From Urechidicola vernalis (GTDB taxonomy: Bacteria; Bacteroidota; Bacteroidia; Flavobacteriales; Flavobacteriaceae): a stretch of DNA of 64,000 nucleotides. The DNA lies in NCBI RefSeq assembly GCF_031846385.1, contig NZ_JAVRHV010000008.1:1-64000 (forward strand), read 5' to 3'. Position 1 is the stretch's first letter; each line of letters starts with the position of its first letter. The notes under the pieces were generated by a model. The model saw only the letters and a program-made list of their open reading frames with translations, did no database searches and was not told the origin of the DNA. The position numbers and the translations under genes are program-made. Positions 1 to 7,635 of this stretch are shown piece after piece.

Positions 1-1
1 C

Positions 2-94
2 AGACTGTCAACTAGAAATCTAAGTACGGGAGTTTATATTGTTAACCTTGAAACCGAACAAGGACTGATTTCTAAAAAGGTAATTCTTAAATAA
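2..94 (+). CDS. C-terminal end of a T9SS-secreted protein (partial)
   Basis: Only the last 30 codons are in the window; the gene enters from the left edge. The readable tail contains LSTGVYIVNLET, then ISKKVILK and a stop. This is the closing beta-strand pattern of the type A C-terminal sorting domain that directs proteins to the type IX secretion system across the outer membrane of Bacteroidota. The passenger domain, and so the protein's activity, is outside the window. It ends directly on a strong terminator hairpin, so it is the last gene of its transcription unit. Confidence 0.75.
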   Translation, partial: RLSTRNLSTGVYIVNLETEQGLISKKVILK

Positions 95-124
95 AAAAGA
101 GTCGCTTATTTAGCGACTCTTTTT
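94..124. terminator. Bidirectional intrinsic terminator
   Basis: A 12-base arm (AAAAAGAGTCGC) and its perfect complement (GCGACTCTTTTT) flank a 7-base loop. The A-run on one side and T-run on the other let it work in both directions. It sits between the convergent ends of the T9SS-tail gene and the acyl-CoA dehydrogenase. Confidence 0.9.
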
Positions 125-138
125 ATTTATGATAAAGT

Positions 139-1317
139 TTATTTGAATGCGCTCTCGCCAGTAATATCCAAACCAGTAATTAATAAGTGAATATCGTGTG
201 TACCTTCATAGGTAATTACACTTTCAAGATTCATCATATGCCGCATAATGGAATATTCTCCTGTAATACCCATGGCGCCTAATACTTGCCTCGCTTCTCT
301 AGCAATGTTTAAGGCCATATCAACGTTATTCCTTTTGGCCATAGAAATTTGAGCAGAGGTTGCGTTGCCTTCATCTCTAAGAACGCCTAAACGCCATGTT
401 AACAATTGCGCTTTTGTTATTTCCGTAATCATTTCAGCTAATTTTTTTTGTTGTAGTTGAAAAGCGGCTATAGGTTTGCCGAATTGCGTTCTTTCCTTGG
501 CATATCTAAGGGCAGTATCGTAACAGTCCATTGCAGCACCAATAGCACCCCAAGCGATTCCAAATCTAGCAGAATCAAGACATCCTAACGGAGCACCTAA
601 TCCGGTTTTATTTGGTAATAAGTTTTCTTTAGGGACCTTAACATCTTCAAAGATTAATTCACCGGTTGCTGATGTTCTTAAGGACCATTTATTATGTGTT
701 TCTGGCGTTGAGAATCCTTCCATTCCACGCTCCACAATTAATCCATGTATTCTTCCTTCTTCATTTTTAGCCCAAACTACGGCAATGTCTGCAAAGGGAG
801 AATTCGAAATCCAAAGTTTTGCTCCATTCAACAAATAGTGATCTCCCATGTCTTTGTATTTGGTTTCCATCCCTCCAGGATTAGATCCATGATTAGGTTC
901 AGTTAACCCGAAACAACCAATAAATTCACCACTTGCTAATTTAGGTAAGTACTTTTGTTTTTGATCTTCAGTCCCATATTTAAAAATAGGATACATCACC
1001 AAAGATGATTGAACAGAAGCGGTAGATCTAATACCTGAGTCTCCTCGTTCTAATTCTTGCATAATTAAACCATAAGAAATTTGATCTAATCCTGCACCAC
1101 CATATTCTTCAGGAATATAGGGTCCAAACGCTCCAATTTCTGCCAATCCATTTAAAATATGCTTCGGAAATTTTGCATTTTGCGCAGCATCTTCGATAAT
1201 CGGAGAAATTTCACGTTTTACCCAATCGCGAGCAGCATCACGAACCATTTTGTGCTCATCGGTTAATAAATCATCTAAATTGTAATAATCTGGCGCCTGA
1301 AATAGATCTTGACTCAT
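139..1317 (-). CDS. gcdH: Glutaryl-CoA dehydrogenase family acyl-CoA dehydrogenase
   Basis: FAD enzyme of about 392 residues that oxidises and decarboxylates glutaryl-CoA to crotonyl-CoA in lysine/tryptophan degradation. The FAD/substrate signature CFGLTEPNHGSNPGGM lies in the middle domain. Near the C-terminus is YEGTHDIH, whose glutamate (about residue 371) is the catalytic base position of the GCDH subgroup. Length and domain order (N-terminal helical, beta barrel, C-terminal helical) are normal. The reading frame is open to a TTG at 1341, but that TTG lies inside a TACATTTG promoter element. I therefore start at the ATG giving MSQDLFQAPDYYNLDD, which also matches the usual N-terminus of flavobacterial homologues as I remember them. 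Confidence 0.9.
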   Translation of the reverse strand: MSQDLFQAPDYYNLDDLLTDEHKMVRDAARDWVKREISPIIEDAAQNAKFPKHILNGLAEIGAFGPYIPEEYGGAGLDQISYGLIMQELERGDSGIRSTASVQSSLVMYPIFKYGTEDQKQKYLPKLASGEFIGCFGLTEPNHGSNPGGMETKYKDMGDHYLLNGAKLWISNSPFADIAVVWAKNEEGRIHGLIVERGMEGFSTPETHNKWSLRTSATGELIFEDVKVPKENLLPNKTGLGAPLGCLDSARFGIAWGAIGAAMDCYDTALRYAKERTQFGKPIAAFQLQQKKLAEMITEITKAQLLTWRLGVLRDEGNATSAQISMAKRNNVDMALNIAREARQVLGAMGITGEYSIMRHMMNLESVITYEGTHDIHLLITGLDITGESAFK

Positions 1318-1338
1318 TCTGTTTAAGTTTAATTTTGT

Positions 1339-1346
1339 CAAATGTA
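1339..1346 (-). promoter_or_regulatory. -7 promoter element of gcdH
   Basis: TACATTTG on the minus strand matches the Bacteroidota -7 consensus TAnnTTTG exactly and lies 21 bases before the chosen ATG. It overlaps the upstream TTG codon, which rules that codon out as the start. No convincing -33 TTG is seen. Confidence 0.6.
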
Positions 1347-1476
1347 CAAATTAGCTCAACTTTAAATAAATTTAATTTAAAAAAAGCATTACTAATTAAG
1401 GTTTCATTAAAGACACTGCTAACTGCTGTCTATATCCGCATTTTACTTCATACGTTTTTCAATCGCTAATATTATT

Positions 1477-1484
1477 TATATTTG
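1477..1484 (+). promoter_or_regulatory. -7 promoter element of rnpA (leaderless type)
   Basis: TATATTTG matches TAnnTTTG. The rnpA ATG begins only 5 bases after its last base, so transcription probably starts at or next to the A of the start codon. Confidence 0.6.
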
Positions 1485-1489
1485 CTCTA

Positions 1490-1867
1490 ATGAGAAATAC
1501 GTTTTCAAAAGAGGAAAAACTTAAGAGTAGAAAACAAATTGCGTTATTATTTGAAAAAGGAAACTCGATTAAACAATTTCCAATTCGGATAAAGTATTTG
1601 AAGTTGAGCGATGTAGAAATTCCTCCAAAGATTGCTTTCTCAGTACCAAAGCGAAATTTTAAATTAGCGGTGGATAGAATTCGAATGAAACGATTGTTGA
1701 GAGAGTCTTATAGAAAGAATAAAGAGACTTTGTATCATGGATTATCTGGAGAATACATTTTAATGATTTTGTTCACAGATAAAAAGGAATGTAATCAACA
1801 AGATTTAGATGATAAATTATCCACAGGATTACAAAAACTTAAAGACAGATTAGAAGCAGATGAATAG
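1490..1867 (+). CDS. rnpA: Ribonuclease P protein component
   Basis: Small basic protein (125 residues) that binds the RNase P RNA and helps it cut the 5' leader from precursor tRNAs. The diagnostic helix is present as AVDRIRMKRLLRES, corresponding to the family motif around R-N-R-x-K-R-x-x-R-E; the usual Asn is Ile here. The N-terminal F(S)KEEKLKSRKQIALLFEKG segment is also typical. rpmH is not adjacent. Its last 8 bases overlap the first codons of rfbB, so the two are probably co-transcribed. Translation appears leaderless. Confidence 0.93.
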   Translation: MRNTFSKEEKLKSRKQIALLFEKGNSIKQFPIRIKYLKLSDVEIPPKIAFSVPKRNFKLAVDRIRMKRLLRESYRKNKETLYHGLSGEYILMILFTDKKECNQQDLDDKLSTGLQKLKDRLEADE

Positions 1868-2891
1868 TGATGAAATGACATCAATTTTAATTACAGGAGG
1901 AGCCGGTTTTATTGGCTCTAATTTTATACCATTTTTTCTGGAAAATAATAAAAATATTCGAGTCGTTAATCTTGATAAGTTAACTTACGCGGGAGATTTG
2001 GAAAATTTGAGAGAGATAGAATCTAATTCGAATTATGTTTTTGTTAAAGGTGATATTTGTGATAGAGAATTGGTTGAAGATTTATTTCAGAGGTATGATA
2101 TTCGAGGGGTTATAAATTTTGCAGCAGAATCTCATGTAGATAATTCCATTAAAAACCCCGATGCCTTTATTAAGACTAATGTTTTTGGAACATTTAATTT
2201 AATCGATATCGCTAAGAACTTTTGGATGGAAGCTCCTCATAAATATAAAGAAGAATATAAAGATTGTCGTTTTCATCACGTATCTACTGATGAGGTTTAC
2301 GGAACATTAGGAGAAACAGGACTCTTTACAGAAGAGACTCCTTATGCCCCAAACAGCCCTTACAGTGCTTCAAAAGCATCTTCCGATTTTGTGGTGCGAA
2401 GTTATTATCATACTTATGGCATGAATGTGGTTACGACCAATTGTTCTAATAATTATGGACCGAAACAACATGATGAAAAATTGATTCCGACCATTATTAG
2501 AAAGTGTCTAGCGGAAGAAAATATTCCAATTTATGGAGATGGTATGAATGTTAGAGATTGGTTATATGTGCTAGATCACTGTAAAGGAATTGATTTAGCC
2601 TTTAAAACCGGAAAAACTTCAGAAACCTATAATATTGGGGGTAAAAATGAAAGTACAAATATGTATATTGTTGATGCGATTTGTGTCATTTTGGATGAGG
2701 TAAGCCCTCGTGAAAATGGAAGTTCATACATTGATTTAAAGTCGTTTGTTACTGATAGACCTGGTCATGATTATAGATATGCCATTGATGCGAGTAAAAT
2801 TGAAAATGAATTAGGATGGAAAGCAGATGAAAATTTTGAATCTGGAATTCGTAAAACGATTGAGTGGTATTTAAATAAATATTCAAAATAA
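1860..2891 (+). CDS. rfbB: dTDP-glucose 4,6-dehydratase
   Basis: Extended SDR enzyme (343 residues) converting dTDP-glucose to dTDP-4-keto-6-deoxyglucose, the second step of dTDP-L-rhamnose synthesis. The NAD-binding GGAGFIG is at residues 13-19. The catalytic Thr-Asp-Glu triad is in VSTDEVYG (143-145), and the YxxxK pair is Y168/K172. The start at 1860 overlaps the rnpA stop. An in-frame ATG at 1875 (MTSILITGG) would give the more usual N-terminus and is an equally likely start. It is the first gene of a tightly packed rfbB-A-C-D set with 1-4 base junctions. Confidence 0.95.
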   Translation: MNSDEMTSILITGGAGFIGSNFIPFFLENNKNIRVVNLDKLTYAGDLENLREIESNSNYVFVKGDICDRELVEDLFQRYDIRGVINFAAESHVDNSIKNPDAFIKTNVFGTFNLIDIAKNFWMEAPHKYKEEYKDCRFHHVSTDEVYGTLGETGLFTEETPYAPNSPYSASKASSDFVVRSYYHTYGMNVVTTNCSNNYGPKQHDEKLIPTIIRKCLAEENIPIYGDGMNVRDWLYVLDHCKGIDLAFKTGKTSETYNIGGKNESTNMYIVDAICVILDEVSPRENGSSYIDLKSFVTDRPGHDYRYAIDASKIENELGWKADENFESGIRKTIEWYLNKYSK

Positions 2892-3754
2892 TGAAAGGAA
2901 TTATATTAGCCGGAGGTTCAGGAACAAGACTCCATCCGATTACATTAGCAATGAGTAAGCAATTGATGCCTGTTTATGACAAACCATTGATTTATTATCC
3001 ATTGTCTACTTTAATGTGGGCCGGTATTAATGAAATTCTAATTATTTCAACACCTCATGATTTACCATTGTTCCAAAAATTATTGGGAGATGGAAAAAAA
3101 TATGGTTGTAGGTTTGAGTATGCAGTTCAAGAAAACCCTAATGGATTAGCAGAAGCATTTATTATTGGAAAGGAATTTATTGGAGAAGATAAAGTAGCAC
3201 TCATTCTAGGAGATAATATCTTTTATGGCTCGGGATTGGCAACGTTGTTACAATCCAATAACAATCCGAATGGAGGAATAATTTATGGGTATCACGTAAA
3301 CGATCCTGAGCGTTATGGTGTTGTAGAGTTTGATGCAAAAGGACAAGCGAAATCTATAGAAGAGAAGCCAAAGAAGCCAAAATCGAATTATGCGGTTCCA
3401 GGAATTTATTTTTATGACAATGATGTTATTTCGATAGCGGAAGGAATAAAACCAAGTGAACGAGGAGAATTAGAAATTACGGATGTAAATAAGGAGTATT
3501 TAAAAAGCGGAAAACTAAAGGTGAGCATTTTAGACAAAGGAACTGCCTGGCTAGATACCGGTACTTTTAATTCTCTAATGCAAGCATCTCAATTTGTTCA
3601 GGTTATTGAAGAAAGACAGGGATTAAAGATTGGAGCCATTGAAGAAGTTGCATATAAAATGAATTATATTTCCAAATCTCAATTTGAGAAACTAATTAAT
3701 CCGCTATTAAAAAGTGGTTATGGAAAACACTTATTAAGTATTTTGAATAGTTAA
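2891..3754 (+). CDS. rfbA: Glucose-1-phosphate thymidylyltransferase
   Basis: Makes dTDP-glucose from dTTP and glucose-1-phosphate, the entry step to dTDP-L-rhamnose (287 residues, normal length). The nucleotide-binding signature GGSGTRLHPIT starts at residue 8, followed by the sugar-phosphate site region with LGDNIFYG and the EEKPKKPKSNYAVPGIYFYD segment typical of the short RmlA class. The ATG overlaps the last base of the rfbB stop, which points to translational coupling. Confidence 0.95.
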   Translation: MKGIILAGGSGTRLHPITLAMSKQLMPVYDKPLIYYPLSTLMWAGINEILIISTPHDLPLFQKLLGDGKKYGCRFEYAVQENPNGLAEAFIIGKEFIGEDKVALILGDNIFYGSGLATLLQSNNNPNGGIIYGYHVNDPERYGVVEFDAKGQAKSIEEKPKKPKSNYAVPGIYFYDNDVISIAEGIKPSERGELEITDVNKEYLKSGKLKVSILDKGTAWLDTGTFNSLMQASQFVQVIEERQGLKIGAIEEVAYKMNYISKSQFEKLINPLLKSGYGKHLLSILNS

Positions 3755-3755
3755 A

Positions 3756-4295
3756 ATGAAAGTAACTAAAACAAGTTTATCAGAGTGCTTTATAATTGAG
3801 CCAACAATTATTGGTGATGAAAGAGGTTATTTTTATGAAAGTTTTCATCAAAAGAAATTTGAAGACCTAACAGGTTTAAAAGTGAATTTTGTTCAAGATA
3901 ATCAGTCACTTTCAAGAAAAGGAACATTAAGAGGGCTGCATTTTCAAAGAGATGACTACGCTCAAGCTAAATTGGTTCAAGTATTAAGAGGAACTGTTTT
4001 AGATGTAGTTGTTGATTTAAGGGAGGGTTCTAAAACTTTTGGTAAGCATTTTTCAATTGAATTATCTTCAGAAAATAAAAAGCAGTTGTTTATTCCAAGA
4101 GGTTTTGCACACGGATTTGTTGTTTTAAGTGCTGAAGCAGAGTTTTTCTATAAATGTGATAATTACTATCATAAAGACGCTGAATCAGGAATAATGTATA
4201 ATGATCCTGATTTAGGAATTGATTGGGAATTACCACAACGAGAATTAATTATTTCTGATAAAGACTTGCACCTTCCATCGTTTTCAGCCTTATGA
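3756..4295 (+). CDS. rfbC: dTDP-4-dehydrorhamnose 3,5-epimerase
   Basis: Cupin-fold epimerase (179 residues) inverting C3 and C5 of dTDP-4-keto-6-deoxyglucose. Visible family blocks are FVQDNQSLS, the catalytic-His block LRGLHFQ, VVDLREGSKTFG, and IPRGFAHGFVVLS. The family's C-terminal YNDPDLGIDW segment is intact. It starts one base after the rfbA stop and overlaps rfbD by 4 bases. Confidence 0.95.
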   Translation: MKVTKTSLSECFIIEPTIIGDERGYFYESFHQKKFEDLTGLKVNFVQDNQSLSRKGTLRGLHFQRDDYAQAKLVQVLRGTVLDVVVDLREGSKTFGKHFSIELSSENKKQLFIPRGFAHGFVVLSAEAEFFYKCDNYYHKDAESGIMYNDPDLGIDWELPQRELIISDKDLHLPSFSAL

Positions 4296-5152
4296 AAAAT
4301 GTATTAGTAACAGGTGGAAATGGACAATTGGGCCAATGTTTAAAAGACTTAATTCTAAATGAAGACGGAATTAAATTCATTTTTACTGATTACAAAGAAT
4401 TGGATATTACCAACAATGTTGAGGTAAGTCGTTATTTTCAAAAGAATAAGATAGATTACTGCATTAACTGTGCAGCTTATACAGCAGTGGATTTGGCTGA
4501 ATCAGAAAGTGAAACAGCGATTGCAGTTAATGTAAAGGGCGTTCAAAATTTGGCGAGTGCATGTAAAAATTCGGGTGCAATTTTAATTCATGTTTCTACC
4601 GATTTTGTATTTGACGGAACTAAGAACACCCCTTATAGAGAGGATAATTTGACTTCTCCAACAAGTGTTTATGGTTCTACGAAATTGGAAGGGGAACAAG
4701 TAATTCAGAAAACTTTGAAAGAACACTTCATTATTAGAACTTCTTGGTTGTATTCTGAGTATGGGAATAACTTTATGAAAACCATGATTCGATTGGGTAA
4801 TGAGAGATCAGAACTAGGTGTCGTAAATGATCAAATAGGAACACCCACTTATGCGAAGGATTTAGCTCAAGTTATATTGCAAATTGTCAAATCAGATTCC
4901 GATTTGTATGGGATCTATCATTACAGCAATGATGGTGTAATTTCTTGGTTTGATTTTGCTAAAAGTATTTTTGAATTAGAGAATATCTCAGTTCAACTAA
5001 ATGGAATTCCAACAAAATTGTATCCAACACCTGCAAAAAGACCTAAGTATAGTGTTTTGGACAAGACAAAGATTAAGGAAATGTTAAAAATGAATATTCC
5101 TTATTGGAAAGATTCGTTAAAACAAGCCTTACAAGCCTATCATAACCTATAA
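4292..5152 (+). CDS. rfbD: dTDP-4-dehydrorhamnose reductase
   Basis: SDR enzyme (286 residues) performing the last step, reduction to dTDP-L-rhamnose. It shows the NAD(P)-binding TGGNGQLGQ, the substrate-side CAAYTAVDLAE, the STDFVFDG block, and the YGSTKLEGE catalytic Tyr/Lys motif. It ends the rhamnose operon; the four overlapping genes together form a complete pathway from glucose-1-phosphate. An imperfect inverted repeat follows the stop. Confidence 0.95.
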   Translation: MKNVLVTGGNGQLGQCLKDLILNEDGIKFIFTDYKELDITNNVEVSRYFQKNKIDYCINCAAYTAVDLAESESETAIAVNVKGVQNLASACKNSGAILIHVSTDFVFDGTKNTPYREDNLTSPTSVYGSTKLEGEQVIQKTLKEHFIIRTSWLYSEYGNNFMKTMIRLGNERSELGVVNDQIGTPTYAKDLAQVILQIVKSDSDLYGIYHYSNDGVISWFDFAKSIFELENISVQLNGIPTKLYPTPAKRPKYSVLDKTKIKEMLKMNIPYWKDSLKQALQAYHNL

Positions 5153-5154
5153 TT

Positions 5155-5188
5155 AAGTATTTTAGTTGCAATTATTGCCTAAATACTT
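5155..5188. repeat. Inverted repeat between rfbD and the S41 peptidase
   Basis: AAGTATTTTAG (5155-5165) is complementary to CTAAATACTT (5179-5188) apart from one extra T, with a 13-base loop. No T-run follows, so it is not a standard terminator. It overlaps TACTTG (5184-5189), a weak match to the -7 element five bases before the next ATG, so it could be an operator or an attenuator-like hairpin. Confidence 0.45.
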
Positions 5189-5193
5189 GCATT

Positions 5194-6825
5194 ATGAAAA
5201 ATACACGTAAAATTCTTTCAGGGATTTTTCTAGTTATTGCGGTTTCATTTTCGTTTTCTTATAAATCGGATTTTTTTGAAATTGCAAAGCAGATTGAAAT
5301 ATATACAACCTTATTTAAAGAATTAAACCTTTATTATATCGATGAAATAAATCCTGCTGAGGTCATGGATCGAGCAATAGAGAATACGCTAAAAGACCTA
5401 GATCCGTATACAACTTTTTACGACGAACAAGGAGTAGAAAACGCCAGGATTGCGGCAGAAGGTGAATATGGAGGAATTGGAGCATCAATTGCGTTTAGAA
5501 ATGGAGGTTTAATTGTTCGTGAAGTCTATAAAGATTTTCCGGCCCATAATGCAGGATTAATACCAGGAGATAAAATAGTTAAAGTTGACAATGTTATCTT
5601 AAAAGAACATGACGAACAATTTGTTCGGTCTTTATTAAAAGGATTACCAGGTTCTACGATAAACGTTCAATTTGAAAGACAGGGAGAATTGAAATCATTG
5701 GAATTAGAGAGAGAAACTGTAGAATTAAATCCTGTTCCTTTTTATGACATGATTGATGATGAAGTGGGATATATTTCGTTTATCAAATTCAACAGAAAGG
5801 CGTCGCAAGAAGTTAAGAACGCTTTTATGGATTTGAAGGCGCAAGGAATGAAAAAACTAATTATTGATGTGCGCCATAATCCGGGAGGTTTACTAGGTGA
5901 AGCAGTAAATATTGTTAATTTCTTTATTCCAAAAGATAGGGTCGTTGTAACAACAAGGGCAAAACTAGACAAGTGGAGCACCACTTTTAAAACCAAAAAT
6001 GAACCGTTAGATTTAGAAATGCCAGTAACTATAGTCATAGATGAGCGGTCTGCGTCTGCGTCAGAAATATTGGCTGGAGCATTACAAGATTACGATAGAG
6101 CAGTTGTGGTAGGGCAACGTTCATTTGGAAAAGGATTGGTACAGAGAAGTAGAAAATTGTCTTATGGAACACAGTTAAAATTGACAATTTCAAAATATTA
6201 CACTCCTAGTGGAAGATGTATTCAAGAGTTAGATTATACCAATAGAAATTTAGAAACGGGTGAGATTCCGAAGTTTTCGGACGGTGATGTAAGTACATTT
6301 AAAACAACGAACGGACGAACGGTTTATGATGGAGGCGGTGTAACACCCGATGTATTGGTAGAACAAAATGAATTATCAGAAGCAAGTAAAAAATTATTGT
6401 TATCTGAAATACCGTTTAATTATGCCACGCGATATTATTTTAAGAACGGAAAAATAGAGCCGCCGAAAACCTTTAAACTAACGAGTCAAGACTTTAATGA
6501 TTATCAGGAATACGTTTCGAATAATTCGGAGGAGTTCAAGTTAGATTCTGAAATTATTTTTGCAAAAAGTGAGGAATTATTTATGGAAGAAAATGTAGAT
6601 GCAAAGAATGAATTAAGTAAATTATCAGAAAAGATTAATTCACAAAAACTAGCATTAATTTCAGAGAACGAAACAAGAATTTTAAAGGATTTGGAAAATA
6701 GAATTGTAAATCGGTTTTATTTTAAAGAAGGAGAATATAAGCATAAAATGCTTTTTGATGATGAGATTAAAGAAGCCACAGCTTTGCTAAATAATGCTTC
6801 AGCATATCACAAAATTCTGGATTAG
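5194..6825 (+). CDS. S41 family C-terminal processing peptidase (CtpA/Prc-like)
   Basis: Periplasmic serine protease of 543 residues. A membrane anchor or signal segment spans residues 7-22. A PDZ domain (about 85-170, GGIGASIA...GLIPGDKI) is followed by the S41 catalytic domain. The Ser-Lys dyad is visible as ERSASASEIL (S288) and GQRSFGKGL (K313), the 25-residue spacing typical of Tsp/CtpA. A helical C-terminal extension of about 140 residues follows. The family trims C-termini of exported proteins and controls peptidoglycan hydrolases. From memory, flavobacteria often place this gene next to rnpA; here the rhamnose operon separates them. Confidence 0.92.
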   Translation: MKNTRKILSGIFLVIAVSFSFSYKSDFFEIAKQIEIYTTLFKELNLYYIDEINPAEVMDRAIENTLKDLDPYTTFYDEQGVENARIAAEGEYGGIGASIAFRNGGLIVREVYKDFPAHNAGLIPGDKIVKVDNVILKEHDEQFVRSLLKGLPGSTINVQFERQGELKSLELERETVELNPVPFYDMIDDEVGYISFIKFNRKASQEVKNAFMDLKAQGMKKLIIDVRHNPGGLLGEAVNIVNFFIPKDRVVVTTRAKLDKWSTTFKTKNEPLDLEMPVTIVIDERSASASEILAGALQDYDRAVVVGQRSFGKGLVQRSRKLSYGTQLKLTISKYYTPSGRCIQELDYTNRNLETGEIPKFSDGDVSTFKTTNGRTVYDGGGVTPDVLVEQNELSEASKKLLLSEIPFNYATRYYFKNGKIEPPKTFKLTSQDFNDYQEYVSNNSEEFKLDSEIIFAKSEELFMEENVDAKNELSKLSEKINSQKLALISENETRILKDLENRIVNRFYFKEGEYKHKMLFDDEIKEATALLNNASAYHKILD

Positions 6826-6886
6826 GTACAAAAAACCAAGAATTCATCGATGTAATATTTTTAAGAGCTCAACTTTTATCTAAATT

Positions 6887-6954
6887 GTCAATCTGAGCCT
6901 GTCGAAGACATTTTGAAAACTAGAATAATAAAACTTCGACAGGCTCAGTTTGAC
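6887..6954. repeat. REP-like inverted repeat pair
   Basis: Two 21-base arms (6887-6907 and 6934-6954) containing CTGAGCCTGTCGAAG and its complement CTTCGACAGGCTCAG face each other across 26 bases, with one mismatch. The same core recurs at 11291, 11513, 15357 and 40297, so this is a dispersed repeat family. The 6826-7140 gap contains no other gene. Confidence 0.85.
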
Positions 6955-6961
6955 ATTCGGT

Positions 6962-7005
6962 TGTCATTCCGATAGAGTTCTGAAAGACGATGAGGAATCT
7001 CAAAA
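6962..7005. repeat. Second dispersed repeat type (GTCATTCCGA ... GAGGAATC)
   Basis: The block holds TCATTCCGA, GAGTTCTGAAAG and GAGGAATC in order. A second copy lies at 11391-11433 and a decayed third at 11541-11573, each time close to the CTGAGCCTGTCGAAG repeat. The ends ATTCC and GGAAT are complementary, so the unit can fold as a hairpin. Confidence 0.7.
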
Positions 7006-7030
7006 TTGAATACATCTACCTCGCTTAGCA

Positions 7031-7109
7031 CTCCTCCTTGAAATCGAGGAGAATGTATTCTGAATTTAAATTCGAGCACAAAATAATTCCTTCCCTTAGT
7101 AACGGAAGG
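7031..7109. repeat. Cluster of short inverted repeats before the DUF559 gene
   Basis: In order: CTCCTC/GAGGAG (7031-7036 with 7046-7051), the 12-base palindrome GAATTTAAATTC (7062-7073), and CCTTCC/GGAAGG (7089-7094 with 7104-7109). A related CTCCTCC/GGAGGAG hairpin stands on the other side of the DUF559 gene, so the gene is bracketed by similar elements. Confidence 0.6.
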
Positions 7110-7140
7110 TGCTAAAAGAGGAAGGGTTGAAATACTCAAA

Positions 7141-7504
7141 ATGAAAAAGAAAATTCACAATAGAGATTATTTAAAAGACAGAAGAAAAGACTTTCGAAGT
7201 AATCTTACATCTGCAGAAGCAACTTTATGGGAATCTCTGCAAAAGCAGCAATTGAATGGAATAAAATTTAGGCGTCAACATAGTATTTTAAATTTTATAG
7301 TTGATTTTTATTGTGTTTCTGAAAAGTTGATAATAGAACTGGATGGATCCGTTCATTTAGATTTTGCACAACAGAATTATGATGCTCAAAGAACTGAGAA
7401 GTTAGAAGCTGAAGGACTCACAGTTGTTCGGTTTAAACAATAAGGAAGTTTTTGAAAATTTAGAAATTGTTTTGGATAATATTGCAGAAAACTTTAAAAA
7501 TTAA
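7141..7504 (+). pseudogene. DUF559 (Vsr-like) endonuclease, frameshifted near its C-terminus
   Basis: PD-(D/E)XK-fold DUF559 protein. The first 98 codons read normally: NLTSAEATLWESL, GIKFRRQHSI, then the catalytic-strand region FIVDFYC and LIIELDGSVH. The frame then hits TAA at 7441. In the +1 frame, skipping C7438, it continues without a break as NKEVFENLEIVLDN up to TAA at 7502-7504, which is the expected C-terminal helix of the family. One inserted base therefore removes about 20 residues. The catalytic core is intact, so a shortened protein of 100 residues (7141-7443) could still be made. The gene is surrounded by repeats and followed by two hairpins. Confidence 0.75.
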
Positions 7505-7513
7505 CCACCTCGA

Positions 7514-7563
7514 ATTTACTTTCAGTAAATCCACTCCTCCTTAAAAAGGAGGAGCGTTTTTTT
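7514..7563 (+). terminator. Tandem hairpins with T-run after the DUF559 gene
   Basis: ATTTACT-ttc-AGTAAAT (7514-7530) is followed by a 9-base perfect stem CTCCTCCTT/AAGGAGGAG (7534-7554, 3-base loop), then C, G and seven T residues. The second hairpin is a good intrinsic terminator. Its stem resembles the repeats upstream of the gene. Confidence 0.8.
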
Positions 7564-7612
7564 AAGTGTTGGTTTTACAAAAAAGTAAAAATTCCGTAAA
7601 AACTAGATTTTG

Positions 7613-7620
7613 TATATTTG
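7613..7620 (+). promoter_or_regulatory. -7 promoter element of the nucleoside-phosphorylase-like gene
   Basis: TATATTTG matches TAnnTTTG exactly and ends 15 bases before the ATG at 7636. It contains the TTG at 7618, which extends the open frame but cannot be a start if this is the promoter. Confidence 0.6.
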
Positions 7621-7635
7621 CTCAGTAAAAATTAT

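Noticed and set aside
7432..7443. TTTAAAC heptamer before the premature stop of the DUF559 gene as a programmed frameshift
   Set aside because: The heptamer is out of phase for -1 slippage (codons are TTT AAA CAA), and restoring the frame needs +1. A plain insertion mutation is the simpler reading.
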